Positions 1-10,400 are shown, counted from the first letter of the stretch. The stretch is DNA of 64,000 nucleotides from Nocardia sp. alder85J (GCF_020176955.2 NZ_JAIUCZ020000008.1:186001-250000), one strand, 5' to 3'. Program-made: numbers and translations. The notes: generated by a model not told the origin, from the letters alone.

Positions 1-2370
1 TCCGGCAGCCTGCTGCAGCCGCGGATCCGGCGCACCAGCGACATCCTGCGCGTGGTGCTGTCGGCGTTGCTGGTGGCGCTGGTCGTCATCGGCTCGCTGA
101 TCACCCGGTCCCGCTGGGAGGCGCTGGAACGATCCTTGTCGGACATCCTCGGCGTACTTCCGCCGGACAAGTCCAACCTGGTGTACGTGCTGTACAGCAT
201 CGCGATCTGCGCGCTGCCGTTCGCGATCCTGTTGCGGCTGTTGCTGCGCCGGCAGTTCAAGCTGCTGGTCGGCTATGTCGCCGCCGGGCAGATCGCGATC
301 GTGCTGTTGTCGCTGACCGGGACCGGCGGCCTGTCCTGGCCGCAATGGCATTGGACCGGGCCGAAACAGCTGGACACCTTCCTGGCCCAGTTCCTCGACG
401 ATCCGCGCTGGATCGCGATGCTGGCGGCGGTGCTGACCGTGGCCAGCCCGTGGTTGCCGGCCTCGTGGCGGCGCGGGTGGTGGGCGCTGTTGCTGGCCTT
501 CGTGCCGCTGCACCTGTTCGTCAGCCTGGTGGTGCCGTCACGAGCCATCTTCGGGCTGGCCGGGGGCTGGTTCATCGGCGCGGTGATCGTGCTGGTCGTC
601 GGCACCCCGGCGCTGGAGGTGCCGCTGGAGGCGGCGGTGCGGGTGCTGGCCGAGCGCGGCTACACGGTCACCGCGTTCACGGTGCTGCGACCGGCCGGGC
701 CCGGACCGCTGCAACTGGCCGCCGAGACCGGGCCGCGGCAGCGCCTGATCGTCGAGATGTATGGGCAGAATCAACGCAGCTACGGCATGTTGCGGCAGGT
801 GCGGCGCTATCTGACCTTCCGGGCCGGCGAACGCAGCCCGGCCTTCGCCTCGCTGCGCCGCGCGGTCGAGCACCGGGCGCTGCTGGGTATCGCCATCGGC
901 GATCTCGGGCTGGCCAGCTCCAAACCGCTCACCGTCGCCGCGCTCGGCCGCGCCTGGACCCTGTACGCGCACACCGTGCCACAGGGCCGGACCCTGGCCG
1001 CCGAGGGCGCCGGCGACACCACCCTGCCCGGTGACCAGGGCATGCTCACCATGGTGTGGCGGGCGTTGCAGGAGTTGCACCGCGCCCAGATCTCGCACGG
1101 CGATCTGCGGGCCGAGGAGATCCGGATCACCGACGGGCGGGTGTTGTTCGGCGGGTTCAGCCTCGCCGAATTCGGCGCCTATCCGGTCCGATTCCATTCC
1201 GACGTGGCCCAATTGCTGTTGTCGACCGCCGCGCTGTTCGGCGCGGAGCCGGCCGTGCGGACCGCGCGGCGGGTGTTCGGCGACGAGGTGGTGCTGCTCG
1301 CCTCGCGGCGGCTGACGAAATCCGCCCTGCCCCGGCATCTGCGCCGTTCGGTGCGCGATGCCGGCGAGGTGATGAAGACCGTCCGGGCCCAGGTGCAGGA
1401 GCAGACCGGCGAGGACCGCATCGAGGCCGCGCAGATCACCCGCTACTCCCGCAACCAGATCATCCAGCTGGTGCTGTTGTTCGCGCTGGTCTACGTCGCG
1501 TATCCGTTCATCAGCCAGGTGCCGACCTTCTTCACCGAACTGGGCAGCGCGAACTGGTGGTGGGCGCTGGTGGGGCTGACCATCTCGGCGCTGACCTACG
1601 TGGGCGCGGCGATGGCGCTGTGGGGCTGTGCTGGGGAGTCGGTGAACTTCCGCAATCTGCTGCTGATGCAGGTGGCCAACACCTTCGCGGCCACCACCAC
1701 CCCGGCCGGGGTGGGCGGGCTCGCGCTGAGCGTGCGCTTCCTGCAACGCGGCGGGCTGGGCGCGGTGCGGGCCACCGCGGCGGTGGCGCTGCAACAGACC
1801 GTGCAGGTGGTCACGCACGTGGTGCTGCTGATCGTGTTCAGCGTGGCGGCCGGGGTGTCGGCCAACCTCTCGCATTTCGTGCCGAGTGCGACCGTGCTGT
1901 ACTTCGCGGCGGGCGCGCTGCTGGGCGTGCTCGGGGTGGCGATCCTGGTGCCGACGGTGCGGCGCTGGTTGCGCACCGAGGTGCGGCCGCAGCTGACCGA
2001 GGTGGTGCACGAGCTGCGGGCGCTGGCGACCCAGCCGCAGCGGCTGGCGATGATCGTCGGCGGGTGCGCCACCACCACACTCGGCGCGGCGGGCGCGCTG
2101 TGGGCGGGGATCGAGGCGTTCGGCGGGCACACCACCTTCGTCACCGTGACCGTGGTGACGATGATCGGTGGCACGCTGGCGTCGGCGGCGCCGACCCCCG
2201 GCGGCGTGGGCGCGGTGGAGGCGGCGCTGATCGGTGGGCTGGCCGCCTTCGGCGTACCGGCCGCGATCGGGGTGCCGTCGGTGCTGCTCTATCGGGTGCT
2301 GACCTGCTGGCTGCCGGTGTTCTGCGGCTGGCCGATCATGCGCTGGCTGACCGACCGCAAGATGATCTGA
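1..2370 (+). CDS. Membrane protein with degenerate kinase-like region and LPG-synthase-type flippase domain (5' partial)
   Basis: The frame is open from the first base of the window. The first in-window start (GTG 52) is already inside a hydrophobic stretch, so the true start lies upstream. About 790 codons are visible. Several membrane segments occupy the first 200 codons. A soluble middle part follows, containing HGDLRAEEIRI near base 1100, which resembles the catalytic loop of kinase folds; the expected DFG-like site reads FGGF, so the metal-binding Asp is absent. From about base 1440 there are six or seven membrane helices ending in TPGGVGAVEAAL, the signature of the lysylphosphatidylglycerol synthase/YbhN transmembrane family, which moves lipids or lipid-linked sugars. 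Substrate unknown. Kinase activity looks unlikely (inference). Confidence 0.8.
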   Translation, partial: SGSLLQPRIRRTSDILRVVLSALLVALVVIGSLITRSRWEALERSLSDILGVLPPDKSNLVYVLYSIAICALPFAILLRLLLRRQFKLLVGYVAAGQIAIVLLSLTGTGGLSWPQWHWTGPKQLDTFLAQFLDDPRWIAMLAAVLTVASPWLPASWRRGWWALLLAFVPLHLFVSLVVPSRAIFGLAGGWFIGAVIVLVVGTPALEVPLEAAVRVLAERGYTVTAFTVLRPAGPGPLQLAAETGPRQRLIVEMYGQNQRSYGMLRQVRRYLTFRAGERSPAFASLRRAVEHRALLGIAIGDLGLASSKPLTVAALGRAWTLYAHTVPQGRTLAAEGAGDTTLPGDQGMLTMVWRALQELHRAQISHGDLRAEEIRITDGRVLFGGFSLAEFGAYPVRFHSDVAQLLLSTAALFGAEPAVRTARRVFGDEVVLLASRRLTKSALPRHLRRSVRDAGEVMKTVRAQVQEQTGEDRIEAAQITRYSRNQIIQLVLLFALVYVAYPFISQVPTFFTELGSANWWWALVGLTISALTYVGAAMALWGCAGESVNFRNLLLMQVANTFAATTTPAGVGGLALSVRFLQRGGLGAVRATAAVALQQTVQVVTHVVLLIVFSVAAGVSANLSHFVPSATVLYFAAGALLGVLGVAILVPTVRRWLRTEVRPQLTEVVHELRALATQPQRLAMIVGGCATTTLGAAGALWAGIEAFGGHTTFVTVTVVTMIGGTLASAAPTPGGVGAVEAALIGGLAAFGVPAAIGVPSVLLYRVLTCWLPVFCGWPIMRWLTDRKMI

Positions 2371-2375
2371 GCCGC

Positions 2376-2984
2376 TCAGCGGGCGGTGAGCTCGGCGAGC
2401 GCCTGCCCGGCGGAAAGGCTACCGGCCGTGGTCAATTCGAGGTTCGCCAGGCTGGCGGCGTGGATCTCGGCCGCGGCCGCGGCCACACAGTCGGCGATCG
2501 GGTGCACGGTGAAACCGAGATCGGTGCCGTGCCGGGCGGTCTGCTCCACGGTGAGATTCGTCGCCACCCCGGTGAGCAGCAGTGTGTCCACGCCGCGGGC
2601 GGCCAGCCAGTCCGGCAGCGCGCTGCCCGCCAGCCCGGACAGCTTCTGATTGTCGAACACCGCGCCGGCCGCGGCCTGCGCCGCCATCTCCGGAACGATC
2701 TGCGCGCCGGGCGAATTCGGCCGGAAGTCGGTCTGCGCGGCGGCGACCGAGCGCATGAATCCGGTGTTGCGCACCAGCCCGCCGCCGCCGACCGGAACGG
2801 TGAAACGGGTGAACACCACCGGGATTCCGGCGGTCTGCGCGGCGGTGTGGAAGGCGGCGGCCCGCTCCAGCACCCCGCTCGCGGCGACCGGCGCCGCCAG
2901 CATCGGCCCGAAGAACCCTTCGGGCCGAATGACATTCACCTGCCAGTGCAGGGCGAGAACGGCGGTGCGGAGGTGATCGGCCAT
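2376..2984 (-). CDS. Isochorismatase-like hydrolase family protein lacking catalytic Asp and Cys
   Basis: About 202 residues from the ATG at 2984 (MADHLRT); a longer reading to 3035 adds an unlikely charged leader. It has the Rossmann-like fold of the isochorismatase/nicotinamidase superfamily. The family uses an Asp-Lys-Cys triad. Here the first strand reads LALHWQVNVI, with His where Asp is expected. The Lys is present in DNQKLSGL. The nucleophile loop reads GVATNLTVEQTA, with Thr where the family has Cys. Two of three catalytic residues are therefore replaced, so ordinary amidohydrolase chemistry is doubtful. Its 3' end abuts the end of the upstream membrane protein (convergent). Confidence 0.8.
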   Translation of the reverse strand: MADHLRTAVLALHWQVNVIRPEGFFGPMLAAPVAASGVLERAAAFHTAAQTAGIPVVFTRFTVPVGGGGLVRNTGFMRSVAAAQTDFRPNSPGAQIVPEMAAQAAAGAVFDNQKLSGLAGSALPDWLAARGVDTLLLTGVATNLTVEQTARHGTDLGFTVHPIADCVAAAAAEIHAASLANLELTTAGSLSAGQALAELTAR

Positions 2985-3068
2985 CCGCCGATCATCCTCC
3001 GATCCCGCCGCCGCCGGGCCCGCTTCGAGCCGCACCCGCGCGCAATCATCGGTGACGCCGGTTCGAGA

Positions 3069-4640
3069 TCAGGATGAATAATCCTTGCGCAGTTCGACCT
3101 TGACGACCTTGCCGCTGGCGTTGCGGGGCAGTTCCGGCACGATCACCAGATCCTTGGGATGCTTGAAGCGGGCCAGCCTCTCGTTGAGGAACGGTTCCAG
3201 CTCGGCCCGGGTGAGCGTCTCGGCCGGATCCACCAGCGCCACCACGGCGACCGGCACCTCACCCCACTTCTCGTCGGCGCGGCCGATCACCGCCGCCTCG
3301 TGGATCTTCGGATGGGCGAACAGCACGTTCTCCACCTCGGCACAGTAGATGTTCTCGCCGCCGGAGATGATCATGTCCTTCTTGCGGTCGACCACCCAGA
3401 CGAAGCCCTCCTCGTCCTGCTGCACCAGGTCGCCGGAGTGGAACCAGCCGCCGGCGAACGCCTCCGCGGTGGCCTCGGGCTTGTTCCAGTAGCCGCGCAT
3501 GAGAGTCGGTCCGCGATAGACGATCTCGCCGATCTCGCCGGGGGCGACATCGTTCATCTCGTCGTCCACCACGCGGGCGGCGACGGTGGGGATGACCCGG
3601 CCGACCGAGCCGAGTTTGCGCAGCGCGTCCTTGCCCTCCAGCACACAGGTGATCGGCGACATCTCGGTCTGCCCGAACACCGCGACGTTCTGGGCCTCCG
3701 GGAAGCAGTCGGCCATCGCCTTCAGCACGCTGTCCGATGCCGGGGCCGCGCCCCAGCACAGCATCCGCAGCGCCAGCTTGCGCTGCTTGACCGTCGGCTC
3801 CTCGCAGATCAGCTGCCACTGCGCGGGCACGCAGAACGCGGCCGTGGCCTGCTCGGCCTCCACGGCGTCGAGGAATTCGGTGGCGTCGAACGCGCCCAGC
3901 GGATGCAGCACGAACATGCCGCCGAGCAGGAAATACGGGACCAGACTGCCCAATCCGGCGATGTGGAACAGCGGCGAGGTGCAGAAGCCGACCGTCTCCG
4001 GGGTGAGGTCCATGGCCCGGATGCAGGTGAGGGCCTGCGCGCTCAGGTTGGCGTGGGTGAGGATGGCCCCCTTCGGGCTGCCGGTGGTGCCCGAGGTGTA
4101 CATGATCAGGGCCGGGGTGTCCTCCGGAATGTCGCGCGGCGTATGGGTTTCGCCGCCCTCGGCGAGCACGTCCTCGAAGCCGAGCACGCCCTCGCCGGTG
4201 CTGCCGCCGATCACGACGCAGGTGTCCAGGCCGGGAGCCTGCGCGGCCACGCCGAGCGCCAGCGGCTGCAACAGGGTGTCGGTGACGATCGCCGTGGCGC
4301 CGGAATCGGCGACGATGTAGGCCACCTCCGGCGGGGTGAGGCGGAAGTTCACCGGGACCGCGATCGCGCCCAGCGCGTTGATGCCGAGCACGGCCTCCAG
4401 ATATTCGGGGTAGTTCAGCGCCAGGATCAGCACCCGATCACCGAAGCCCACCCCGCGCCGGGCGAGCGCGTCGGCGAAGCGCAGCGAGCGGTCGTGGAAC
4501 TGCTTCCACGTGGTGCCCTGCCCGCGGAAGCGCATCGCCACGGCGTCCGGACGCATCTGCGCGTGCGTGGCGATCTGGTTGTTCCAGTGGTTGCGCCGGG
4601 ATCGGACGGGCTCGTCGAGCGCGCCGGGAACGAAGGTCAT
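3069..4640 (-). CDS. fadD5: Fatty-acid--CoA ligase, FadD5-like
   Basis: 523 residues from the ATG at 4640, preceded by an AGGAAGG ribosome site about 8 bases upstream; in-frame codons further up to 4757 look non-coding. This is an ANL-superfamily enzyme that activates a fatty acid with ATP to an acyl-AMP and transfers it to CoA. The P-loop YTSGTTGSPKG is at residues 181-191. Other signatures are FGQTEMSP, HSGDLVQQDEEGFVWVVDRKKD and the C-terminal PRNASGKVVK with the adenylation lysine. Phrases such as GSVGRVIPTVAARVVD and MIISGGENIYCAE match my memory of mycobacterial FadD5, which sits at the mce1 locus; no mce genes are present here. Divergent from the nitronate monooxygenase across a 337-bp gap. 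Confidence 0.88.
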   Translation of the reverse strand: MTFVPGALDEPVRSRRNHWNNQIATHAQMRPDAVAMRFRGQGTTWKQFHDRSLRFADALARRGVGFGDRVLILALNYPEYLEAVLGINALGAIAVPVNFRLTPPEVAYIVADSGATAIVTDTLLQPLALGVAAQAPGLDTCVVIGGSTGEGVLGFEDVLAEGGETHTPRDIPEDTPALIMYTSGTTGSPKGAILTHANLSAQALTCIRAMDLTPETVGFCTSPLFHIAGLGSLVPYFLLGGMFVLHPLGAFDATEFLDAVEAEQATAAFCVPAQWQLICEEPTVKQRKLALRMLCWGAAPASDSVLKAMADCFPEAQNVAVFGQTEMSPITCVLEGKDALRKLGSVGRVIPTVAARVVDDEMNDVAPGEIGEIVYRGPTLMRGYWNKPEATAEAFAGGWFHSGDLVQQDEEGFVWVVDRKKDMIISGGENIYCAEVENVLFAHPKIHEAAVIGRADEKWGEVPVAVVALVDPAETLTRAELEPFLNERLARFKHPKDLVIVPELPRNASGKVVKVELRKDYSS

Positions 4641-4977
4641 GCCGTGCCTTCCTAGCTTTCCTACTGCATCCGACGATCCGGCCGTCCCCATCGCGGCAGC
4701 ACGCTGCCGATCGGCCGAATCTATGATGAGAATACCAACTAACTTTTTGTGTGACAAGAGTTACAGGAGTACACCGGAGATCACCAGTTGTGGCACATAT
4801 ACACAGTTGAAGGCAGCTTTTATAACGAGTTTTAGCACCACCAGCAGTGGTGACACCACCCTGCGATCGGCCGGGCTACGCAAACTTCGGCTCACATCGA
4901 GGTTGTTCCGTCCGACCCGCCCGTGCCACCATCGACGGCATCCGGAGGCACGTCCGGGCGGTCAGGGAGGACAGGCG
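4641..4977. other. Divergent promoter region between fadD5 and nitronate monooxygenase
   Basis: 337 bases without a convincing gene, clearly richer in A and T than its surroundings between about 4725 and 4850. It contains TATAAC-like and CATATAC-like stretches and two CAGTTG copies about 25 bases apart (near 4792 and 4816). It must carry the promoters for both flanking genes, but I cannot assign -35/-10 boxes with confidence and see no clean palindrome. Confidence 0.5.
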
Positions 4978-5949
4978 ATGTTGCGCACCAGATTCACCGA
5001 GACGTTCGGGATCGAACATCCGATCGTGCAGGGCGGCATGATGTGGGTCGGCCGCGCCGAACTCGTCGCCGCCGTGGCGAACGCCGGTGGACTCGGCTTC
5101 CTCACCGCGCTGACCCAGCCCACCCCCGACGCGCTGCGCGCCGAGATCGCCCGCACCCGGGAGCTCACCGACAAGCCGTTCGGCGTCAACGTCACGATCC
5201 TGCCCTCGATCAACCCGCCGCCGTACGAGGAATACGTCGCCGCGATCATCGAATCCGGCGTCACCATCGTCGAGACGGCCGGCAGCAATCCGCAGCCGTT
5301 CCTGCCCGCGTACCGCGAGGCCGGGATCAAGGTGCTGCACAAGTGCACCAGCGTGCGGCACGCCCTCAAGGCACAGCAGATCGGCGTCGACGGCGTCTCC
5401 ATCGACGGCTTCGAATGCGCCGGTCACCCGGGTGAGGACGATGTGCCGGGCCTGGTGCTGATCCCGGCCGCGGCCCGGGCGCTGGACATTCCGATCATCG
5501 CCTCCGGCGGCATCGCCGACGCGCGCGGCCTGGTCGCGGCGCTCGCGCTCGGCGCCGACGGGGTCAACATGGGCACCCGCTTCCTGTGCACCGAGGAGTC
5601 GCCGGTGCATCGGAAGGTCAAGGAGCAGATCGTCGCGCACACCGAGCGCAGCACCCAGCTCATCTTCCGCACCATGCACAACACCGCGCGGGTGGCGGAC
5701 AACGAGATCAGCCGCAAGGTGGTCGAGATCGAGAAGGCCGGCGGCACGTTCGAGGACGTCCGGGAACTGGTCGCCGGCGCCCGCGGCCGCGGCGTGTTCG
5801 AAAACGGCGATCTCGACGCCGGGATCTGGTCGGCCGGTCAGGTGCAGGGCCTCATCGAGGACATCCCGACCTGCGCGGAGCTGATCAGCCGGATGGTGGC
5901 CGAGGCCGAGCAGCTGATCGGCGGCCGGCTGGCGTCGCTGGTCGGCTGA
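4978..5949 (+). CDS. Nitronate monooxygenase (2-nitropropane dioxygenase family)
   Basis: 323 residues from the ATG at 4978, which has a GGGAGGACAGG ribosome site just upstream. This is an FMN-dependent TIM-barrel enzyme that oxidises alkyl nitronates such as propionate 3-nitronate, a detoxification role. Visible features are VQGGMMWVG at the N-terminus, GGLGFLTAL, the GFECAGHPGEDD loop with the active-site His (near residue 148), and the FMN-phosphate segment ASGGIADARGLVAALALGAD followed by GVNMGTRFL. Length is usual for the family. The stop abuts the stop of the convergent MBL-fold gene. Relatives include IMP dehydrogenase-like and enoyl-ACP reductase II (FabK) proteins, so the exact substrate is not certain. 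Confidence 0.88.
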   Translation: MLRTRFTETFGIEHPIVQGGMMWVGRAELVAAVANAGGLGFLTALTQPTPDALRAEIARTRELTDKPFGVNVTILPSINPPPYEEYVAAIIESGVTIVETAGSNPQPFLPAYREAGIKVLHKCTSVRHALKAQQIGVDGVSIDGFECAGHPGEDDVPGLVLIPAAARALDIPIIASGGIADARGLVAALALGADGVNMGTRFLCTEESPVHRKVKEQIVAHTERSTQLIFRTMHNTARVADNEISRKVVEIEKAGGTFEDVRELVAGARGRGVFENGDLDAGIWSAGQVQGLIEDIPTCAELISRMVAEAEQLIGGRLASLVG

Positions 5950-6930
5950 TCACGCGCGGGCGAGCATCGCGTCGTAGTCGTGCGACGCGATGACCTCGAT
6001 GCCCGAGGGCAGGGCGTGCAGCCGGTGGATGGTCTCGAAGGTGCGATCACGGTCGGCGTCGAACAGCTTGCCCGGCATCGGGGCCTTCTCCCGGATCAGC
6101 CGGATCTGGAGCGAATTCCAGACGGCGTCACCGGCCAGCAGCACCCGGGTGCCGTCGTCGACGGCCAGCAGCACCCCGATGCTGCCCGGCGTGTGCCCCG
6201 CCAGGTCGACCAGCAGCACCGAGCCGTCGCCGAACAGGTCGTGGCTGGCGCCGAAGGTCAGCACCGGCGGCCCGTCCAGCGTCAACGGCGAGATCTTGCG
6301 GTCGTACAGCGTGGACCGCACCACCCCGTAGGGCGCCTGCCGGCCGGTCATGGCCCAGTCGTATTCGGTTGCGGTGACCTGCAATTCGACCGATTCCGGC
6401 AGTTCCAGCAGGCCCGAGACGTGGTCCCAGTGCAGGTGGGTGGCCAGCGCGAAGTCGATGTCGGCGACCTCGGCCTTCGCGTCCGCGAGCGCGTCGGCCA
6501 GCCCGAGCACCGGCTTGTCCGGCGACACCAGCAGCCCCACCGGGAACGGATGCCCCGGCATGACCCGCTCGTGGACATTCGCGCACAGGCCCGGATCGAT
6601 CAGGAATCGGGCCTTCGGATGCTCGACCAGGAAGCCGCCGTAGACGGTGTAGACCGTGCGCAGGCTGCGCACGCCTTCCGCGACGATCGTCAGCGGGGCG
6701 CTGGTCCGGCTCTGCGGTAACGCGCGCAGCGCGACGGTGGTCTGCGCCGGCGGCGGCGGCAGCGGGGTCAGGCTCGCCAGCAGCCGGTGATCGGGACGAC
6801 GGGGGCGCAGCAACCGGCCGGGCGTCGCGGCCAGCGCGCCGCAGCAACGGACCAGCGTGCCCAGCACCCCGGGGCGCCCCACGGTCGGATCGGCCGGATC
6901 TTCCGGGTTGTCGTCGTTGGCTTCGGTCAC
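5950..6930 (-). CDS. Metallo-beta-lactamase-fold hydrolase
   Basis: 326 residues from the GTG at 6930; no strong ribosome site is seen and longer readings to 7437 are arginine/proline-rich and implausible. The dinuclear zinc motif HLHWDH is at residues 165-170, with further ligands His246 (GHTPGS), Asp268 (AGDAVW) and His317 (ASHDYD). The core resembles the lactonase/AttM branch of the fold. The first 80 residues are an arginine- and proline-rich extension without a clear domain. The gene diverges from the ACP-PKS-FAAL operon over a gap of about 165 bp, so an accessory role in that pathway, for example ester or thioester hydrolysis, is possible but only inferred. Confidence 0.85.
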   Translation of the reverse strand: MTEANDDNPEDPADPTVGRPGVLGTLVRCCGALAATPGRLLRPRRPDHRLLASLTPLPPPPAQTTVALRALPQSRTSAPLTIVAEGVRSLRTVYTVYGGFLVEHPKARFLIDPGLCANVHERVMPGHPFPVGLLVSPDKPVLGLADALADAKAEVADIDFALATHLHWDHVSGLLELPESVELQVTATEYDWAMTGRQAPYGVVRSTLYDRKISPLTLDGPPVLTFGASHDLFGDGSVLLVDLAGHTPGSIGVLLAVDDGTRVLLAGDAVWNSLQIRLIREKAPMPGKLFDADRDRTFETIHRLHALPSGIEVIASHDYDAMLARA

Positions 6931-7095
6931 GGCGCCAACGGTATTCGATAGTGGCCTGTGCCGGAAACTCTTCTCCGCGCGGCCGGTTCTCGGCATAATC
7001 GCGGAGGGACGCGAGGCGCGTGCCGCCGGATCCGCGATCGTCGCGGGCCGGTGGCGGCAACGGAGCAGGGCCGCGCCGGGCGGCGGCGCCGGAGC

Positions 7096-7452
7096 ATGCG
7101 AGGGGTGAACCGGATTGGGGCAGAGTTCTTCGGTGGACGGACTTCGGCGGACGGGCGTTCCCGGCCGGGCGGCACCTCGGTCGGCAACGCGGTGACCGGC
7201 GTCGATCCGGCGCGGGTGCGGGGCCGCGCGGCGATGACCGCGGCCGCTGTGGCGGCCGTCGCGGAACTGGTCGGGGTGCCCGGCAGCGAGATCGCCACCG
7301 ATGCGCCGTTCACCGATCTGGGGCTGACGTCCACCCAACTGGCCCGGCTCACCGCGGTCCTGGAAGACGCACTCGGCGTGGAGGTTTCGCTCACCGCCCT
7401 GTACGACCACTCCGACATCGGCCGATTGGTCGAACATCTGGCGTCCTCGTGA
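7096..7452 (+). CDS. Stand-alone acyl carrier protein
   Basis: 118 residues if the ATG at 7096 is used; GTG 7192 and ATG 7234 are alternatives and no ribosome site decides between them. The C-terminal 75 residues form a phosphopantetheine-binding domain with the motif FTDLGLTSTQL; the Ser (about residue 79) is the attachment site for the 4'-phosphopantetheine arm. The first 40 residues are arginine/glycine-rich and may not be translated. The stop overlaps the PKS start by 4 bases (GTGA), which suggests translational coupling. As the operon also has a fatty acyl-AMP ligase, this carrier is the natural acceptor of the starter acyl group (inference). Confidence 0.85.
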   Translation: MRGVNRIGAEFFGGRTSADGRSRPGGTSVGNAVTGVDPARVRGRAAMTAAAVAAVAELVGVPGSEIATDAPFTDLGLTSTQLARLTAVLEDALGVEVSLTALYDHSDIGRLVEHLASS

Positions 7453-10400
7453 CGCCGGTCTCGATCATCGGCATCGGTTGCCGGGTGCCGGGTGCGTCCG
7501 GCCCGCACCAATTCTGGCGATTGCTGCGCGAGGGCCGCGATGCCACCGCCGCACCGCCGCCCGGCCGATCCGGAACCCGGCGAGCCGGATATCTGGACCG
7601 GGTCGACGCCTTCGACAGCGAATGGTTCGGGATCACCGATCGGGAAGCGGCAGCGATGGATCCGCAACAGCGCCTGGCGCTGGAGGTGGCCGTCGAGGCG
7701 ATCGACGATGCCGGAATCGGCTACCGGGTACGCGGTTCCGATACCGCGGTGGTGTTCGGCGCGACGAGTTACGACCACGGCGCCGTGGTCGTCGGCCGCG
7801 GCGGCGGGGACGCGCCCTACGCGCTGACCGGTTCGGCGCTGAGCATCATCGCCAATCGACTGTCGTACGTGCTGGATCTGCACGGACCGAGCCTGGTGCT
7901 GGACAGCGCCTGCTCCGCCTCGCTGGCCGCGGTCGACCTGGCGCTGCGGCTGCTGGCCGACGGCTCGACCGGCCTGGCGATCGTCGGCGGCGTACACCTC
8001 ACCCTGCTGCCGCACCCGACGAACTACCTGGACACCGCCGGTTTCCTGGCGCCCGACGGCCGCTGCAAACCCTTCGACGCCGCCGCCGACGGTTACACCC
8101 GCGCCGAGGGCTGCACCGTGCTGGTGTTGCAGCGCACCGCCGACGCGCACCGCGAGGGCAATCGCGCCTACGCCGAGATCCTCGGCGCCGCAGTGGGTTC
8201 CGACGGGCGCTCGAACGGCCTGTACGCCCCCAGCGGCACGGCCCAGCAACAGGTGATCCGCGCCGCGTGGCAGCGGGCCGGCGCCGACCCGGCCGCCGCC
8301 GGCTACTTCGAATGTCACGGCACCGGAACCCCACTCGGCGACGCCGTCGAGGTGGGCGCGCTGGCGGCAGTGCTCGGCGACCGGCCCCCGGACGCGACCC
8401 CCATCCGGATCGGCTCGGTGAAATCGAATCTCGGCCACCTGGAGGCGGCCGCCGGGGTGACCGGGCTGGCCAAGGCCGCCCTGTCGATCCATCACGGCAC
8501 CGTCGTGCCCAGTATCAACTTCCGGCAACCCAATCCGCTGTTGCGACTATCCGAACGCGGCCTGACGGTACCGGCCACGCCGCTCGACTGGACCGCCCCG
8601 CCCGCCGAACGGTACGCCGGGGTCAGCTCGTTCGGCTTCGGCGGCACCAATGCGCACGCGGTGCTGCGTGGCGTACCGGAACGGGCCGTCCGCGACACCG
8701 ATCCCCCGGTGCTGATCCCGGTATCCGGCCGCGACGAGACCGAACTGCGCACCCTGGCGGCCCGCTGGGCCACCATCCTCGCCGAATCCGGCACGCCCCT
8801 GCGCGAATTCGCCGCCGCGGCGGGCCGCCTGCTGCCCCAGCCGGTCCGCGCCGCCATCCGCGCGGCCGACCGCGAGGAGGCCGTCACCCTGCTGCGCGCC
8901 CTGGCGGCGACCCCCGTCCTCCCGCCGGACACACCGGTCGCCGAACGACTCTTACTGTCGGACAACAGCCCTCACCCCGGACAGGCCACGGAGGAATCGG
9001 ACGCCACCGCCGCGCCCCGGTTCGAATCCGTCGAATCGCCGGTCGTTTTCGGATCGGCGGCGACGACCGAGCAGAGCGCGTCCACAGCCGCCGGGCCGGA
9101 CGACGCCCACACCGGCGAAGCCCCGGCCGACCCGCACGTCGTCACGTCCGCACTGCTCTCCGGTGACGAGAGACCGGCGACCGAGCGGCCGCCGGCCCGT
9201 CCGGCGAATTCCGGCGACCCGTCCCGCGGCATCTCCGTGCCGACAGCGGGCACCCCGTCGCCGATCGGCCTCCGGCACCCGCTGCCCGGTGTCCGTGTCA
9301 CGCCGCCGGGCCCGGGCGATTCGCGCGGCGCCGCGAGCGGGCGGGTGGCCGATCTCGGCGGTCATACCGCCGACCCGAGCAACTCGGTGGCCGCGCCCGC
9401 CCCGACCTCCGGACCACGCACACAGGCAGGTCCGGCCAGCAGTGGATCCGGCGTGGCAATCGCCGAGTCACCGGCGAGTCCGACCTCGGCGGAGACCGAC
9501 GAGCAGGTACGCTCCGCCCCGGACACCGGCACCACCAGCGCCGTTCGGCACCGCACCGATGGTCCGGCGCACGCATCGGACCACCTCGCGACCAGCAATT
9601 CCTTTGTCCCGGACGGCCGCCCACCTCACTCCACGAAAGGGTTCGGCTCGAGCGGCGATGCATCCACTACGGAGCGTGCGGAACACGACCGGAATCACTC
9701 CCCCGGCACGACGGTACCCGTCGCCGGCACCGCAACCGACCGTCGTGCCGACGAGACCTCCCCGGACGCAACGGGAACCGATGCGCCGCCGAATTCGAGG
9801 CAGCGCCTCGACGCACCGGCTCGGTTGAGGGCGAACACCACCGCACCGGCGAACGAACCCCTTGCCGGAGCGGAACCGCCTGCCCCGGAACTCGCCACCG
9901 ACAACGAATTCCACGGCACCGCCCACGATCACTCCACCGACCCGGCGACGGGTACCGCCACACCCGACGACCGTCCGGACTCCGGCCGTGGGGCCCGGCA
10001 GGAGACCGCCGCGCCACGCGCTGTCGCCCACTCGGGCGAGACGAGCGACGGTCCGGCAGCCGACGGCCCGGGGACGGCGTCGGCGGGACCCGCCGACGGC
10101 AGCATCGGCGCAACGCGGCACCCATCCGCGGCGGTCGCCGACGTCACGATGCGCCGGACGGCGTCGAAGCGGCCCGGCGGCAACGATGTCGACACCGATC
10201 TCCCCGAAACGATTACCGAGCGGCCGGAACCCGGCACAGCTGCGGGTACCGACACCTCCGGTCCCCCGCCCCGGGTCAGCGGCATGAGCGGACGGACAGT
10301 CGAGCAGTCGGCAGCACCGGAGAACACCGGTGGCAGCACCGAAGCCCGGCGCTCCGGCAACGGGCCACTCGCCGGGACCGTCGCCGAGGTGCCGGCGGAC

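Noticed and set aside
3069..4640. mce operon around fadD5
   Set aside because: In mycobacteria fadD5 adjoins the mce1 genes, but no yrbE or mce genes occur on either side here.
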